A program made the position numbers and the translations under genes. The notes beneath the pieces are model-generated. The model was not told the DNA's origin and did not search any database. It saw only the letters and a program-made list of their open reading frames with translations. From Pyropia yezoensis (taxonomy: Eukaryota > Rhodophyta > Bangiophyceae > Bangiales > Bangiaceae), in the NCBI GenBank assembly GCA_009829735.1, contig CM020619.1:33706283-33770282 (forward strand): DNA of 64,000 bases. Reading direction: 5' to 3'. Positions 29,257 through 38,902 of the stretch are shown in pieces. Numbering within the stretch: position 1 is the first letter of the stretch; each line of letters begins with the position of its first letter.

Positions 29257-30450
29257 ATATGTGGTATAAAACTCGATCCTCTCAGACACGTGTCAATATC
29301 CCTCGGGGGAAAGGGACAGGTAACGCAGAAAGGGGAACTACGAGAATGGTATGCCTGTTGCCTCACGTGCCTGCTTGCAGGGCAAACAGATACGCACGGT
29401 AGTGCACACGGGGAAGAGGAAAGCAAACGCGCAGTTGTCTTTTTCCCTGAGGGCGCGGGCCGAGGGCGCCTCGCTGTCCCTCTTAACGTGCATCTGGGGG
29501 AACCCCGGCACGTTGGCCCGGTAGCCCCCCCATAACCCCGAGTGGCCCCGACCCGAGTCTAACCTCGTCAGGTCGGGGGCCACTATCACTACTAATTCTA
29601 TTCCCACTCACTAATCTCACACTCAAATTCTCTCAAATCAAGTCCCTCACAAATATGCAAAAACACATCAGAAATCCCTCTCTCGCGTGTGGATAGCGTA
29701 GTCCACCGCATCCCAGTGCCGGGCACGGGCCACGGCCGCCAACCATCGCCACACGGCGGGCGTGTTCTGGCACCTGGTGCCCTCTGGTTGCAGTCCCGGG
29801 TCGGCGCCAAGTCGGGGCCAGGGATGCTACAATATGGAAGTCAGGCGTGACCCCAGTCCCTCAGTTGCGTGCCAACCCAAAAAACACGTCACCCACCACA
29901 ACCTCGCGGCAGATGGCCACGGTGGTGGCCGCCACCGCTCGCAGGGGGGCGGGGTGGCACCTGCAGGGTGGAAAGCGGGGGGGGGGGGGGGGGGGGGGGG
30001 GGTGGGGGGAGGGCTGTGGCGCCGCCGAGGCCGTGGGTCTGCGCGATGCTCCCGCTTGCGGCGCGGGTGCAGGTGAGGGACGGGGCGTGGCACTTGCACA
30101 CAGGCAGCTGCCATCATTCCCAGCTGTCGGCCTTCACACGCAACGTGCACGAGGCGCCGGAGAGCTGCAGTCGGCCAATCACGCGATCTTATGCCATGGA
30201 ACATTTACCGCCCCAGCAGCACATTTGACGGTCGAGCTCTCGCACACGGAAAAAGGGTCTGAAAAAAACGCCTTCCGCACGTCCCCCGGAACCACTCTAA
30301 TATCGACCACCCCGCTTCCAAGCCTCAGTTACTACATGGGCCCCAACGAACGCACGAGACATGCAAATGTTTCCGAAAAGGATGGCACCAGTTGAGGGCC
30401 ATTAGTTGCCGGTGCCCTCAAGGTGCTGCTGACGAGGGTTCTCTCCATTG
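29257..30450. other. Possible 5' LTR (to about 29831) and unique GC-rich spacer
   Basis: 29260-29831 may be the 5' LTR of chromovirus 1. It starts TGTAGCATCC on the minus strand and has low-GC patches (29577-29700) suited to a promoter. Beyond it, 29840-30180 is GC-rich and includes a 26-nt poly-G tract (29977-30002). A plus-strand frame at 30190-30395 (AAHLTVELSHTEKGSEKNAF and onward) is protein-like but has no start. Confidence 0.35.
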
Positions 30451-30747
30451 TCAAGTGCCATGGGAGCGCGCGACCGCGTGATTGTGCAAGGCCGTGTCAG
30501 CATGCTCTGTCAGCATGGCAGCCATGGACCCTTCCACGGGGGGTCTGCCTCCTGGGCCCGAGCTGAGAACATCCTCGATGTATCTTTTTTCTGCAACGTA
30601 CCATAGGTCATTAGACATCAAATCGACCCCTCAATGGGCGCGCGCACCTTTAGTGATGAACGCCACGCGCTCTAGCCCGGGCATGGGCATTTCGCGCGGT
30701 TCACATAGTTTTCTTGCATAGCTAGCCTTCGGTGGACAGGAGGACAT
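30451..30747 (-). pseudogene. Small protein-like frame with one in-frame TGA
   Basis: From the ATG at 30747 the minus strand reads 38 codons (including KLCEPREMPMPGLERVAFIT) to TGA at 30631-30633. It then continues in the same frame for 59 codons (LMSNDLWYVAEKRYIEDVLS and onward) to a stop at 30451. A second ATG at 30618 could start the downstream part alone (55 aa). Composition is balanced and unlike GC-driven shadow frames. No family is recognised; the likeliest reading is a remnant of a coding gene or transposon. Confidence 0.35.
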
Positions 30748-30795
30748 TCCTGGGGGCAGGCTCGAATGCGCTCGAGCACGCTCACAAAAGAAAGT

Positions 30796-31048
30796 CAGGT
30801 GGGAGTGGCGGGGAAACCATAAAGAGAGAGCGAGGGGCGGGGGAGGGGGGACGAATTGAATTTCGAATTCTGAGGAGCCCGATCACCGGCTGACACCGAC
30901 GCTAAATAGATAGGGTGGGAGGGCCGTCTTTGTCAAGAGGGGCAGGTGGGAGTGGGGGGGAAACCATAAAGAGAGGGCGACGGGCGGGGGAGGGGGGACG
31001 AATTGAATTTCGACTTCCGAGGAGCCCGATCACCGGCTGACGCAGACG
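30796..31048. repeat. Direct repeat of about 105 bp, two copies 147 bp apart
   Basis: 30796-30900 and 30942-31048 share CAGGTGGGAGTGG ... AAACCATAAAGAGAG ... GACGAATTGAATTTCGA ... GAGGAGCCCGATCACCGGCTGAC-type segments with a few substitutions. The repeat lies just upstream of copy 2 of the large duplication. GAATTGAATTTCGAATTC in the first unit is partly palindromic. Confidence 0.85.
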
Positions 31049-31476
31049 CGGATCAAACGGGAGGGGAGGGGATTTGGGCGGCGGCGCGAGATGATGTTGA
31101 ATTGGACGGTGACGGGGGTGTCTAGGGATGGGTGGTTTCATCCGTCGGCCGCACGTTCGGCCACACTCCCACCACGGGAACTGGGAAGATTCTCATAACT
31201 TTTGTCCCATTGGCTGGGAACTGGCTAGTGCACAGGGTACGGATCGCAGATCAACTTCCTGAGCACTTGCCACGACGTGGAGAGGCAGTCAGAACAATTG
31301 CATCCAGGCTGATCAGCAGTATTGGGATTCCGACTCTGCCTGGGCCTTTTCAAGCACACCTCTGTGCTTTTGTCGAAAGGCCTTCCGGCATTTTCAGCGG
31401 ACGGACTCAGCTTTCCCTCTTCGTGCGATGACGTTGACAAAAACTGAAGCACTTATTCAATTGACGCAATCTAGTC

Positions 31477-31788
31477 TCATTGCTGACCTGGTAGCGTCGT
31501 GCGCCACTCAAGTATGGTATGGATTGCCTGTCCATTGAGGGCGACGACGCCGCCGCACACGGCACAGGCCCTTTTGCTCAGAGCGTGGTCGCGAGTGACC
31601 ACGCAGGCGACTGGGGAGTCCGGTCCTTCCACTAGGTCTGGGGCGTCACGTCCCCCTAGCCCCTCTTGCGCACTCACCGTCGTGCCGTGCGTCCGTGCCG
31701 CCCCACCGTGTGTATTCGCCGCCCTATCGTGCGCCTGCGGTCTCCCACCGCCGGACCGCTGCCACGAGCCCGGCACGTCCCACGCCAT
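31477..31788 (-). CDS. Small ORF diverging from the recombinase start, copy 2
   Basis: Counterpart of the minus-strand ORF at 13957-14268, 103 codons from the ATG at 31788, with two substitutions (A to V and E to K). Again its ATG overlaps the recombinase ATG within CCATGG. No function is assigned. Confidence 0.3.
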   Translation of the reverse strand: MAWDVPGSWQRSGGGRPQAHDRAANTHGGAARTHGTTVSAQEGLGGRDAPDLVEGPDSPVACVVTRDHALSKRACAVCGGVVALNGQAIHTILEWRTTLPGQQ

Positions 31789-33538
31789 GGCCGATGCGGC
31801 GTTCGTCGCCGCGGCCGGCGCCGCCGCCGATGGGCTCGGCGAGGGGGGTGCGGCGGACAGCGACGACGAGCTTGATGAGGTGGAGGATTTTGGTGCGGGG
31901 GCTATTGCGGCCGACCGACTCGCCGGAGAGGCCGTGCCTGAGGTCGGGGCGCTCGATTTCGAGACGGACTGCGCTGAGCGTGCCGCACGACGAGCGTCTT
32001 CGCAAAACGCTGCGTCTTTTGCGATGTCCGAGAAGTCGTGGGCGAGCGCTGACAGCGCCGCTGCTCGGTTCATTCGGTTTCTCGCCCGGGCTTATGCCAT
32101 CGTAAATGCGCCGGGGGGGGAGACCGCCGAGCAGCAGGGATTGCGTTTCGCAACTACGTTGGACGCGGCTCTTCCCCATAGGCTGCGCCGTTATTTTGCA
32201 CTTTTGCGGAAGGGGGGGCGTGCGCACCTAGTTGGGGGGAAGAATGCGCCGCTCGCTATGAGTACTGTTTGTAACGTTGCCTCCTGCCTCCGCCGGTTCT
32301 TTGCGTTGGCTTGCCGAGATTTTGCTGGTGAGACGTCCTACGTTCCCGGCTGCAAGAGCGCGGATGACGCCTATATGGTGATTCCTGAGGTGGACAGGAC
32401 CCCCAGCCAGATTGCGGCGGGCGAGACGTTCCAGGGGTGCCCCCTCAAGCACTCTATCGTGGTCGAATGGCTGCAAGGCTCCCACAAGCGCGCAACCAGC
32501 CTCGGGGAGGAGGCCGCTCAAACCCCTCCTGTAACAGTGGAGACGATGACGGCGGCGTGCGACCTGGCGACGGTGGGATTCGACGACCCAGACGCGGAGG
32601 ACGACCCCACGGCGCTGCAGTACCGACGCCTTACCCTGTACATCATCATGGTGTTTTCGTGGTGCACGATGCTTCGGCCTGTGAACCTGTTGGGTCTGAC
32701 GTGCATCGATGTGGAGTTTGCGCCGATGGTGGGTCAAGACCTTTTGTTTTTCGAGACCTATGGGCGGCCAAGGTGGGCCAAGATTCGCTACTCAAGGCTC
32801 AAGACGAACGTCGCCGGGACGGCACCTGCTCCCGCGTACTACTTTTGGTCGGCAGACAGCAGCCAGCAGGAGATGGAGGAGTCCGCCCACAGCGCGGGTG
32901 CCAGCGCGTGTGTTCGGTGCCCGTTTTCTTGGTGTGACCTCCCGGCGTTCGCCTACCTCTATATCCAGTTGAGAGCGGCCGACCCGGGCTTCACCCTGAG
33001 GTCGGAACTCCCTTTCTTTGTGACACCGGTGCCTGGGGACGTGGATGGAGGTGGAGCGATGAGTGGGGTGCCGGTGACGAAGGCGTGGTGGGAGCTACAC
33101 CTTCGCGCGTTCGTGCTCTTGTTTGACCCAGCATTGAGTGCGCGAGGGGTGGGGGGTCTGTATGGGTTTCGGCGCGGGGCGACCCAGTTTTGGTTGAACC
33201 TCACCGGAGACGTACAATTGGTGATGCGAATGGGGGTGTGGAAGGCGAACTCCTCTCGCTTTTTGTTTTATGTGCTCAACTACAGGTGCCGTGGTACGCT
33301 TCGCGCCCGTATCCGCCATTATGACCGCGTTGATAGGGAGGATTTCCAGGCGCGCTTGGGAGCGTTGGTAGACGGTTTTATGCTTTGGTTTGAGGCGCGC
33401 GTTGTTGCGTTGCATGCGGAGAACCACGGCAACTTTTTTGCGGCCGCTTTCGGTGCTGAGGTGGCGGGCAAGGTTTTGGAGATGGTGAGCTCGCTTTTGC
33501 ACTTACACGGTGACATTGAGGGCGGGGGAGCTGTGTAG
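31787..33538 (+). CDS. Crypton-like tyrosine recombinase, copy 2
   Basis: 583 aa from the ATG at 31787, with no stops. The catalytic features are the same as in copy 1: TMLRPVNLLGLTCIDVE, LYGFRRGATQFWL, GVWKAN and the Tyr of FLFYVLNY are identical. About 18 residues differ over the open frame, several near the C-terminus (for example ...GGIEGEKAV against ...GDIEGGGAV). Keeping all catalytic positions and an open frame in both copies suggests either recent duplication or continued selection. Confidence 0.75.
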   Translation: MADAAFVAAAGAAADGLGEGGAADSDDELDEVEDFGAGAIAADRLAGEAVPEVGALDFETDCAERAARRASSQNAASFAMSEKSWASADSAAARFIRFLARAYAIVNAPGGETAEQQGLRFATTLDAALPHRLRRYFALLRKGGRAHLVGGKNAPLAMSTVCNVASCLRRFFALACRDFAGETSYVPGCKSADDAYMVIPEVDRTPSQIAAGETFQGCPLKHSIVVEWLQGSHKRATSLGEEAAQTPPVTVETMTAACDLATVGFDDPDAEDDPTALQYRRLTLYIIMVFSWCTMLRPVNLLGLTCIDVEFAPMVGQDLLFFETYGRPRWAKIRYSRLKTNVAGTAPAPAYYFWSADSSQQEMEESAHSAGASACVRCPFSWCDLPAFAYLYIQLRAADPGFTLRSELPFFVTPVPGDVDGGGAMSGVPVTKAWWELHLRAFVLLFDPALSARGVGGLYGFRRGATQFWLNLTGDVQLVMRMGVWKANSSRFLFYVLNYRCRGTLRARIRHYDRVDREDFQARLGALVDGFMLWFEARVVALHAENHGNFFAAAFGAEVAGKVLEMVSSLLHLHGDIEGGGAV

Positions 33539-36500
33539 TTCTGCTCTTAGTTTTCTGTCAAACTGTCAACGGTTGATGTACTCCCTGTCCTTTTGTCTTG
33601 AAGGGCGGCCTTAAAGCGGGGCGTGCTCAGTATGCGCGTCCACGCTCGACAGAGACGGCCTTGTGCGCTCTTTGCATTGGATGGATAGTGACTGCGACAC
33701 ACGTATGGCTTAGGGGCAAGGCAACGACACACGAGTCATGCAGTGCGGCTGCTGGGACTTCATTAGAAGACTGCATGAGGGCATTGGATGGTTGGACAGC
33801 AGAAGCGCGCACGGCTCATGTATGAACGGGAGTGGGAAGTATGCGGGGGAAGGACGATCTATTTTATGGCAAGCCACAAGACGAGTGCACCCATGCGGAT
33901 GAGGTACATGGAGAACTCGTTCAGTCCGTCAGGCCTACGAAGTGCATCGCAAAATCCCACACTCTGCGTAGCCATACAAGTGTGCAATAGAAACACGCCC
34001 AGTGCACCCAACCGTCACCCCTCCCACCGTCACCACCAATATGACTTGACAGGGAAAGGTGACGAAAGGCAGCAGAGCAAGAGACGCTGCTCGGCGCAAG
34101 AAGAAATCGCGCCGCCGCCAACCGCCGACCATGCGCACCACCGCCCGCACTTGCAGTCCCCGCAGGCCCCCGCCACACCGTTGTTGCCGCCGCCCCCGCG
34201 GCTACCACTGCGTCCTGCTTGCCGCCACGCCCGCGGGGGTCATTACCCCGCCACAGGAGTCACAGCCTTGCGCCGCCCACCCCCACCACCGCCCCCCCAA
34301 GCAGACCACAGGCGACGCCGCGCCGGCCATCCGATGACGCAGCCGGTGGTGGTGGTGGCCGCCGCCGTCGCGGCGGCGACGGCGGCAGAGCTTGGGCTTG
34401 TGGCCGCCGGGGGGGGGGGAGAGTGGCCCAGCCTCTGCCAAAGGGGGGGCGGGGGGGGGGGGGGAAGGGGGGGGGGGGGGGGGGGGGGAGAACACGGGCC
34501 CCAGCCGACACCGAGATGGCATCAAACAGGTCGTCAAAGCCGAGGTGGCGGGGGCGCATGCGGCGCCAGCAGCGGTAGTGGCGGTGGGGCGGCGTAGGTA
34601 GGCAGCCGCCACGGGCACGGCGGGCAGCCACGCCAGTTGAAAGAAACCGGAAGTCTTGCATGGGGTGCGGGTGGCGGGAGGGGAGGGGTAGGCACGCCAG
34701 GAGGGATTGGGTGGGAAGGCCAGCTGGGGGCGGGGGCCACCACCCAGTCGTGGGCCCAGCAGGTCGCAGAGTGGGCAGGAGACCAAAGATCGGCAAACCA
34801 GATGACGCTTCACCACGCCCCCGGTTTTAGTTTTTGGTACCGAGCGCAAGATCGTTATCAGCGGGGCCAGCGTTTTGCGGATACGGACCAGTACGGGGAA
34901 ACGTGTTCGTCTTCGCAAGAGCCCTGACTTCAAACGAATCGCAGATAGAACGTAGGTGGCTGCCGTCACGTTATGGCGGCGCGGTGGCCACGGCCTGGGC
35001 CGCGGCGATCGCCGCCCGCCGCGCCGCCACCCCGTCTCCGCCGCGCGGCGCGGGGTCGGCCGGCGTGCTCCCCGGCACCGGTCGGGCGGCGGCCGCGGCG
35101 GCGACCGCCGCGGAGGACGACGCCATGGCGGTGAACGGCGACGAGTTGGCGGAAGCGGCGTAAGTGCTGATGGCTGGACGTCACGGTGGACATCCTTCCG
35201 AAGGTGCCGGACGCGCGCGGCGCGGCGCAGACGGCGGATGTGCTCGGCGGCGGCGGTACTGTCGCGGCGAGGCGCCGGACGGCGTCGACGCACAGGCGGC
35301 GGTGCTGTCGGCCGGCGGCGTCGCTGCCGCGGTGGCAGCCGGCGGCATGCTGGTTGCGGCGGGCCGGCTGCCGGCTGAGGTTGTCAGGGGTGGCGGTTGT
35401 GGTGTCGCGGGCGGTGGGGGGGTGGTGCTTGACCGTGGAAGGTGTTTTCCCTCAGTCACGCCCCCCACGGTCACTGGCGCCGCCGCCACCGCCCTCAACG
35501 CGACCAGCCATGACGATGAGCGGCGGCGGCGTTGTGCGGGTGGCGGAGTCGACGGGTGTCGCCGCGTCGGTAGTGGCGGAAGGCGACGGGCCGGTCGCAG
35601 TGGACAGCTCATCGACGGCGGCGGGTGGCCGGCGTGGGAGCGGTGGTGGTGCAGACGGCGGGAGGGAATGGCTCGGCTGCCGGAGGCGACTCCCTTCCGA
35701 CCCCTCCCCCACGGCAGCCCGCGACGCCGCCGCCGCTCCCCACGCTGCCGCCGGGGTGGCTGCTGGCGGCGGCGTGAGGGCGGCCACAGCGGGGGCCGCG
35801 GCCTGCGGCAAGCCGGCCGAGGCGGACGGCGTGGCGGCGGTGGACGCCGCGGTGGCGGTGGTCGCCAACGGTGGCCGCGGTGGCGGTGGTCGCCATCGGT
35901 GGCCGCGACGCGGTGCCTGCGGCCGGCGTGTGCGGTGGGATTAGTGGCCGTGCGGAGCTTGGCGAGGAGAGAGGCGGGCGCGGGAGGCGGCGGGGAGGGG
36001 GGCGTGACGGTGTTCAAAGGTGACCAAGTCCCCCGCGGCCGTCCCCCAGTCCTGCTACGTGTCACGGTCACCACAGCCGGGCGCGTCAGCGCGGACGGGG
36101 CGGTAGCGTCCACAGCCGCCAACCCGGGCGGCGGGGCGCGCCCCGCCGCCGCCGGCGGGCGCGGCTGTGGAGGGTGGGGGGCGAGGGCCCCTCCGCTGCC
36201 ACGACGCGACGGCGGTGGCGGCCGGCAGCGGGGCGGCGGATCAAGGCGGCACCGATGCCGCAGCGGCAGCGGCATCGGACGGCGGTAAGGCGGCGCGCTG
36301 CAACTTCGGCGAGGCGGCGGCGACCGCGGGCGGCAAGCCGGCGACGCCCCCGCGGCGAAGCGCACGACGTACCGTAGCCGCCGGCGTCTGCGCTTCTCGC
36401 GTCGACCACCGCCCCCCCGCTGGTCGGCGCTACCCGCGGGGGCGGCTTGGGGGGGCGTCCACCAGACGCCGCGGGGGGGGGTGCTCGCGGAGCTCCACGA

Positions 36501-38902
36501 CGATGGGGGGGGGGTGGCGCTCGTCGGGCTCGCGCATCCGCTGGAGAAGGCGGCGCCCGTCGGGGAGGACTCGGACGACGATGCTGCTCGCGGCGACGGT
36601 GGCCGCGGGGGGGGGGATTGTGCGCCTGTGGCGGGCCGCGTGACGGGGGAGTGGGGGGCGCGTGTCGCGGCGGGACGTGCCCGCATTTTACCACTAGGAC
36701 GTGGAGGGAAGTGACGAGGGGAGCGGGAAGGCCAGCAGCAGGGAGAGGGAGGACGGCAGCGGAGGGGGGCGCGGCGGCGGCGGCGGCGGCAGCGTCGGAG
36801 GCGGCGGCCATCCTCACCGTGCGCGTGGCCGGTGTGGCGGTTGGGGCAAGGGTGATGGCCACCCGCCTAGGTGGGGCGGTGGACACGCTCGTGGTCACTA
36901 CTCGAGGGGCGCTGGAGTTGGGGGTCGGGGCGGAGCGGGTGGCGGGCGTAGCGCTCGGGTGCGCTTCGGCGGGGTAGCGGCTGCCCGTCGGGCTTTGCGA
37001 TGCCGTCGCCTCGCGGGTGACGGTGCTCCTCGCGCCGGCGCCGCCGGCGCCGCCGCCGCTGCCGTCGCCGCCGCCGCCGACGCCGCCACCGTCGCCGCCG
37101 CGGCCGCCGCGGCCGCGCACTAGGGGCGGTGCTGGCGGCGCCGCCGCCTGCCGGCGACGGCAGCTGGGACGATAGCGCGGGCCACTCCTGGGCCTCGACG
37201 GAGGCGGAGCCCTGTGGGACAAAGTCCCCACCGCGGCCGACACGTGGCTTTTCGCCGCTGTTCGGCTGGGCGTCCCCTTCGCCCGCGACGCGGCCGTCGT
37301 GCGACGGCGGCCCGGCGGCGTGGCCCGCGGCGGCGGCGTCGGCGTTGGCCGCGACAACGCGCTGCGCAGCGACTGGGCGTGGCTGCTTGCGTCAGGCGCG
37401 CACGCGGCGGCGGGCCCGAACGACGTGCCGGGGGGTGACACATCCACCCCCGACCTGAGCGGCCTCGCCGGGGCGCTTGCCGTCCGCCTCGGCGCTAACG
37501 CGTACGTGTGCTACTACACCGCCGACGGCGTGTGGGGAGGGCTGGGAGGGGACGAGGCGCCGCCGCGCCTGGGGGGGGGCATGGGGCCAGCCGGCGTCGC
37601 TGGTGCCGCCGCTGCCGCCGCCGGGGGGGGGGCGCTGGGGGGAGGCGCTGGTCGCCCCGCCGACATCCTGGCGGCCGCCCGCAGCTTCCCCCCCCCCGCG
37701 CCGCGCGGCCCGGCGGGGCCGCGATGCCGGTCACGCTCGCCGGCAGCGCGTGGCGTGCCGTCGCGGCGCGCGGCGCGGGCGTGCCGCTCCCGCCCGCGGC
37801 GCGGCGGTGGGGCGGCTGCGGCCGCCCGTCGGCAGACGCCGCCGCCGCCACGCCCTCATGGCGGGCGTCGCGGCTGCCGCGCGGGGCCTGCCGCGCAACC
37901 GCCGCGCGGATGCTCACCCTCCACCTGCGGGGCGCCAACCCGGTGAGCTTGGCCGACCCCGACTGGCACCCAGCCGTCGCGGTGCAGGTCACCGCCCTGT
38001 GCTTGCTGCCCGGGCCCGCGGCCGTCGCGTCGGTCGGAGTGGCGAGCCCGCGTAACTACTGGCCAGCCACCATTGCCGGCGCGCCGATGCGGCTTTGGCT
38101 GGCCGCCGCGGGCTGTACCGCCGCCGCCGCCACCCCCACCGGCGGCAGCGTCGCCCCCCCCGCTCCCACCCACCCCCGCCGGCTGGTGCGCGGCGGCAGC
38201 CGCCGCCGCCGCGGCCGCAGCTGACGCGCACTTGGCGCTCGCGCACAAGGTGCTGTCAGGAGACCGCCCCGACACGCTCTTGGCCGCCGTCGACCTCGTC
38301 GGCGCCGCCGCAGAAACGCGGCCGCCCAGCCCCCCGCCCCCGCCGTCGCGCCGCCCCCGCCGGCGACGGGGGTCGTCCCGTGGCCCCCCGCGGCGGCGGC
38401 GGCGGCGGCGGCGAGTGCGCCGCCGCGGCGATGGCCGCGACGGCGGTATCTGCCGCCGCGGCAGCGGCCGCCGCCGCCCAGACGGGCGTCGCTGCCGACG
38501 TCGCCGCAGGCGCGGCGGCTGACCCCCCCCCCCCCCGGCCCCCGCGCCCCCGCCCCCCCGCATCTACCACGGCCACCGCCGCGCTCCGCCCCCCCCCTGC
38601 CCCCCGCGCGTGTCCCCCCCGCCCTCCCCCCCCCCCCTTCCGGCCCGTCCCGGCCATGGACGCGGCGCCCCCCCCTCGGGGGCCCCCGCCTTCCTCCCCA
38701 CCCCCTCCCCCCCCGGCCGCCCCCCCCCCCTGGCCCTTGTGCGCACCCTCCCCGCCCCCCGGGTGCTGCTGCGTGGGCCCCCGCTGGCAGTGCTCCTCCT
38801 CCCGCCGCCCACCCGTGGGCGGCCGCCGCCCCTGCGCTCGCCGCCGTCGGCATCGCCGCCGCCGCCGCCGACGGCGGCCCACCGCGCGCGCCGGCCGCGT
38901 GA
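33539..38902 (+). pseudogene. Ala-rich coding-like tract with many frame switches, copy 2
   Basis: Same order of protein-like segments as copy 1. GGAVATAWAAAIAARRAATP (about 34980), ending at a GTAAGT (35160), is followed by ILPKVPDARGAAQTADVL (35195), VDAQAAVLSAGGVAAAVAAG (35285), VLAELHDDGGGVALVGLAHP (36480), AAILTVRVAGVAVGARVMAT (36800), NALRSDWAWLLASGAHAAAG (37355), ARMLTLHLRGANPVSLADPD (37905) and ALAHKVLSGDRPDTLLAAVD (38240). Each is in its own frame. It could be a large multi-exon gene, a decayed gene, or a gene damaged by homopolymer errors in the assembly. The 33539-34400 part has no coding evidence and includes a 22-nt poly-G tract (34467-34488). Confidence 0.4.

Larger units (their letters stand above)
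22330..29831 (-). mobile_element. Ty3/gypsy chromovirus 1, coding region intact
   Basis: Order on the minus strand: leader with candidate primer-binding site (29239-29256), gag (27290-29050), pol in the -1 frame (23202-27296) with protease, reverse transcriptase, RNase H, integrase and chromodomain, then a convergent antisense ORF (22552-23056), then the N gap. Gag and pol have no internal stops, which suggests a recent insertion. The element separates the two copies of the large duplication. LTR boundaries are not established. A possible 5' LTR is 29260-29831 (TGTAGCATCC ... CCACA on the minus strand), and the matching 3' LTR would fall inside the gap. Confidence 0.9.

Noticed and set aside
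34972-35210. GTAAGT at 35160 as the donor of a 44-nt intron ending TTCCGAAG
   Set aside because: The donor is good and is present in both copies, but 44 nt is very short and joining it does not fix the later frame changes. Kept only as a note in the tract annotation.
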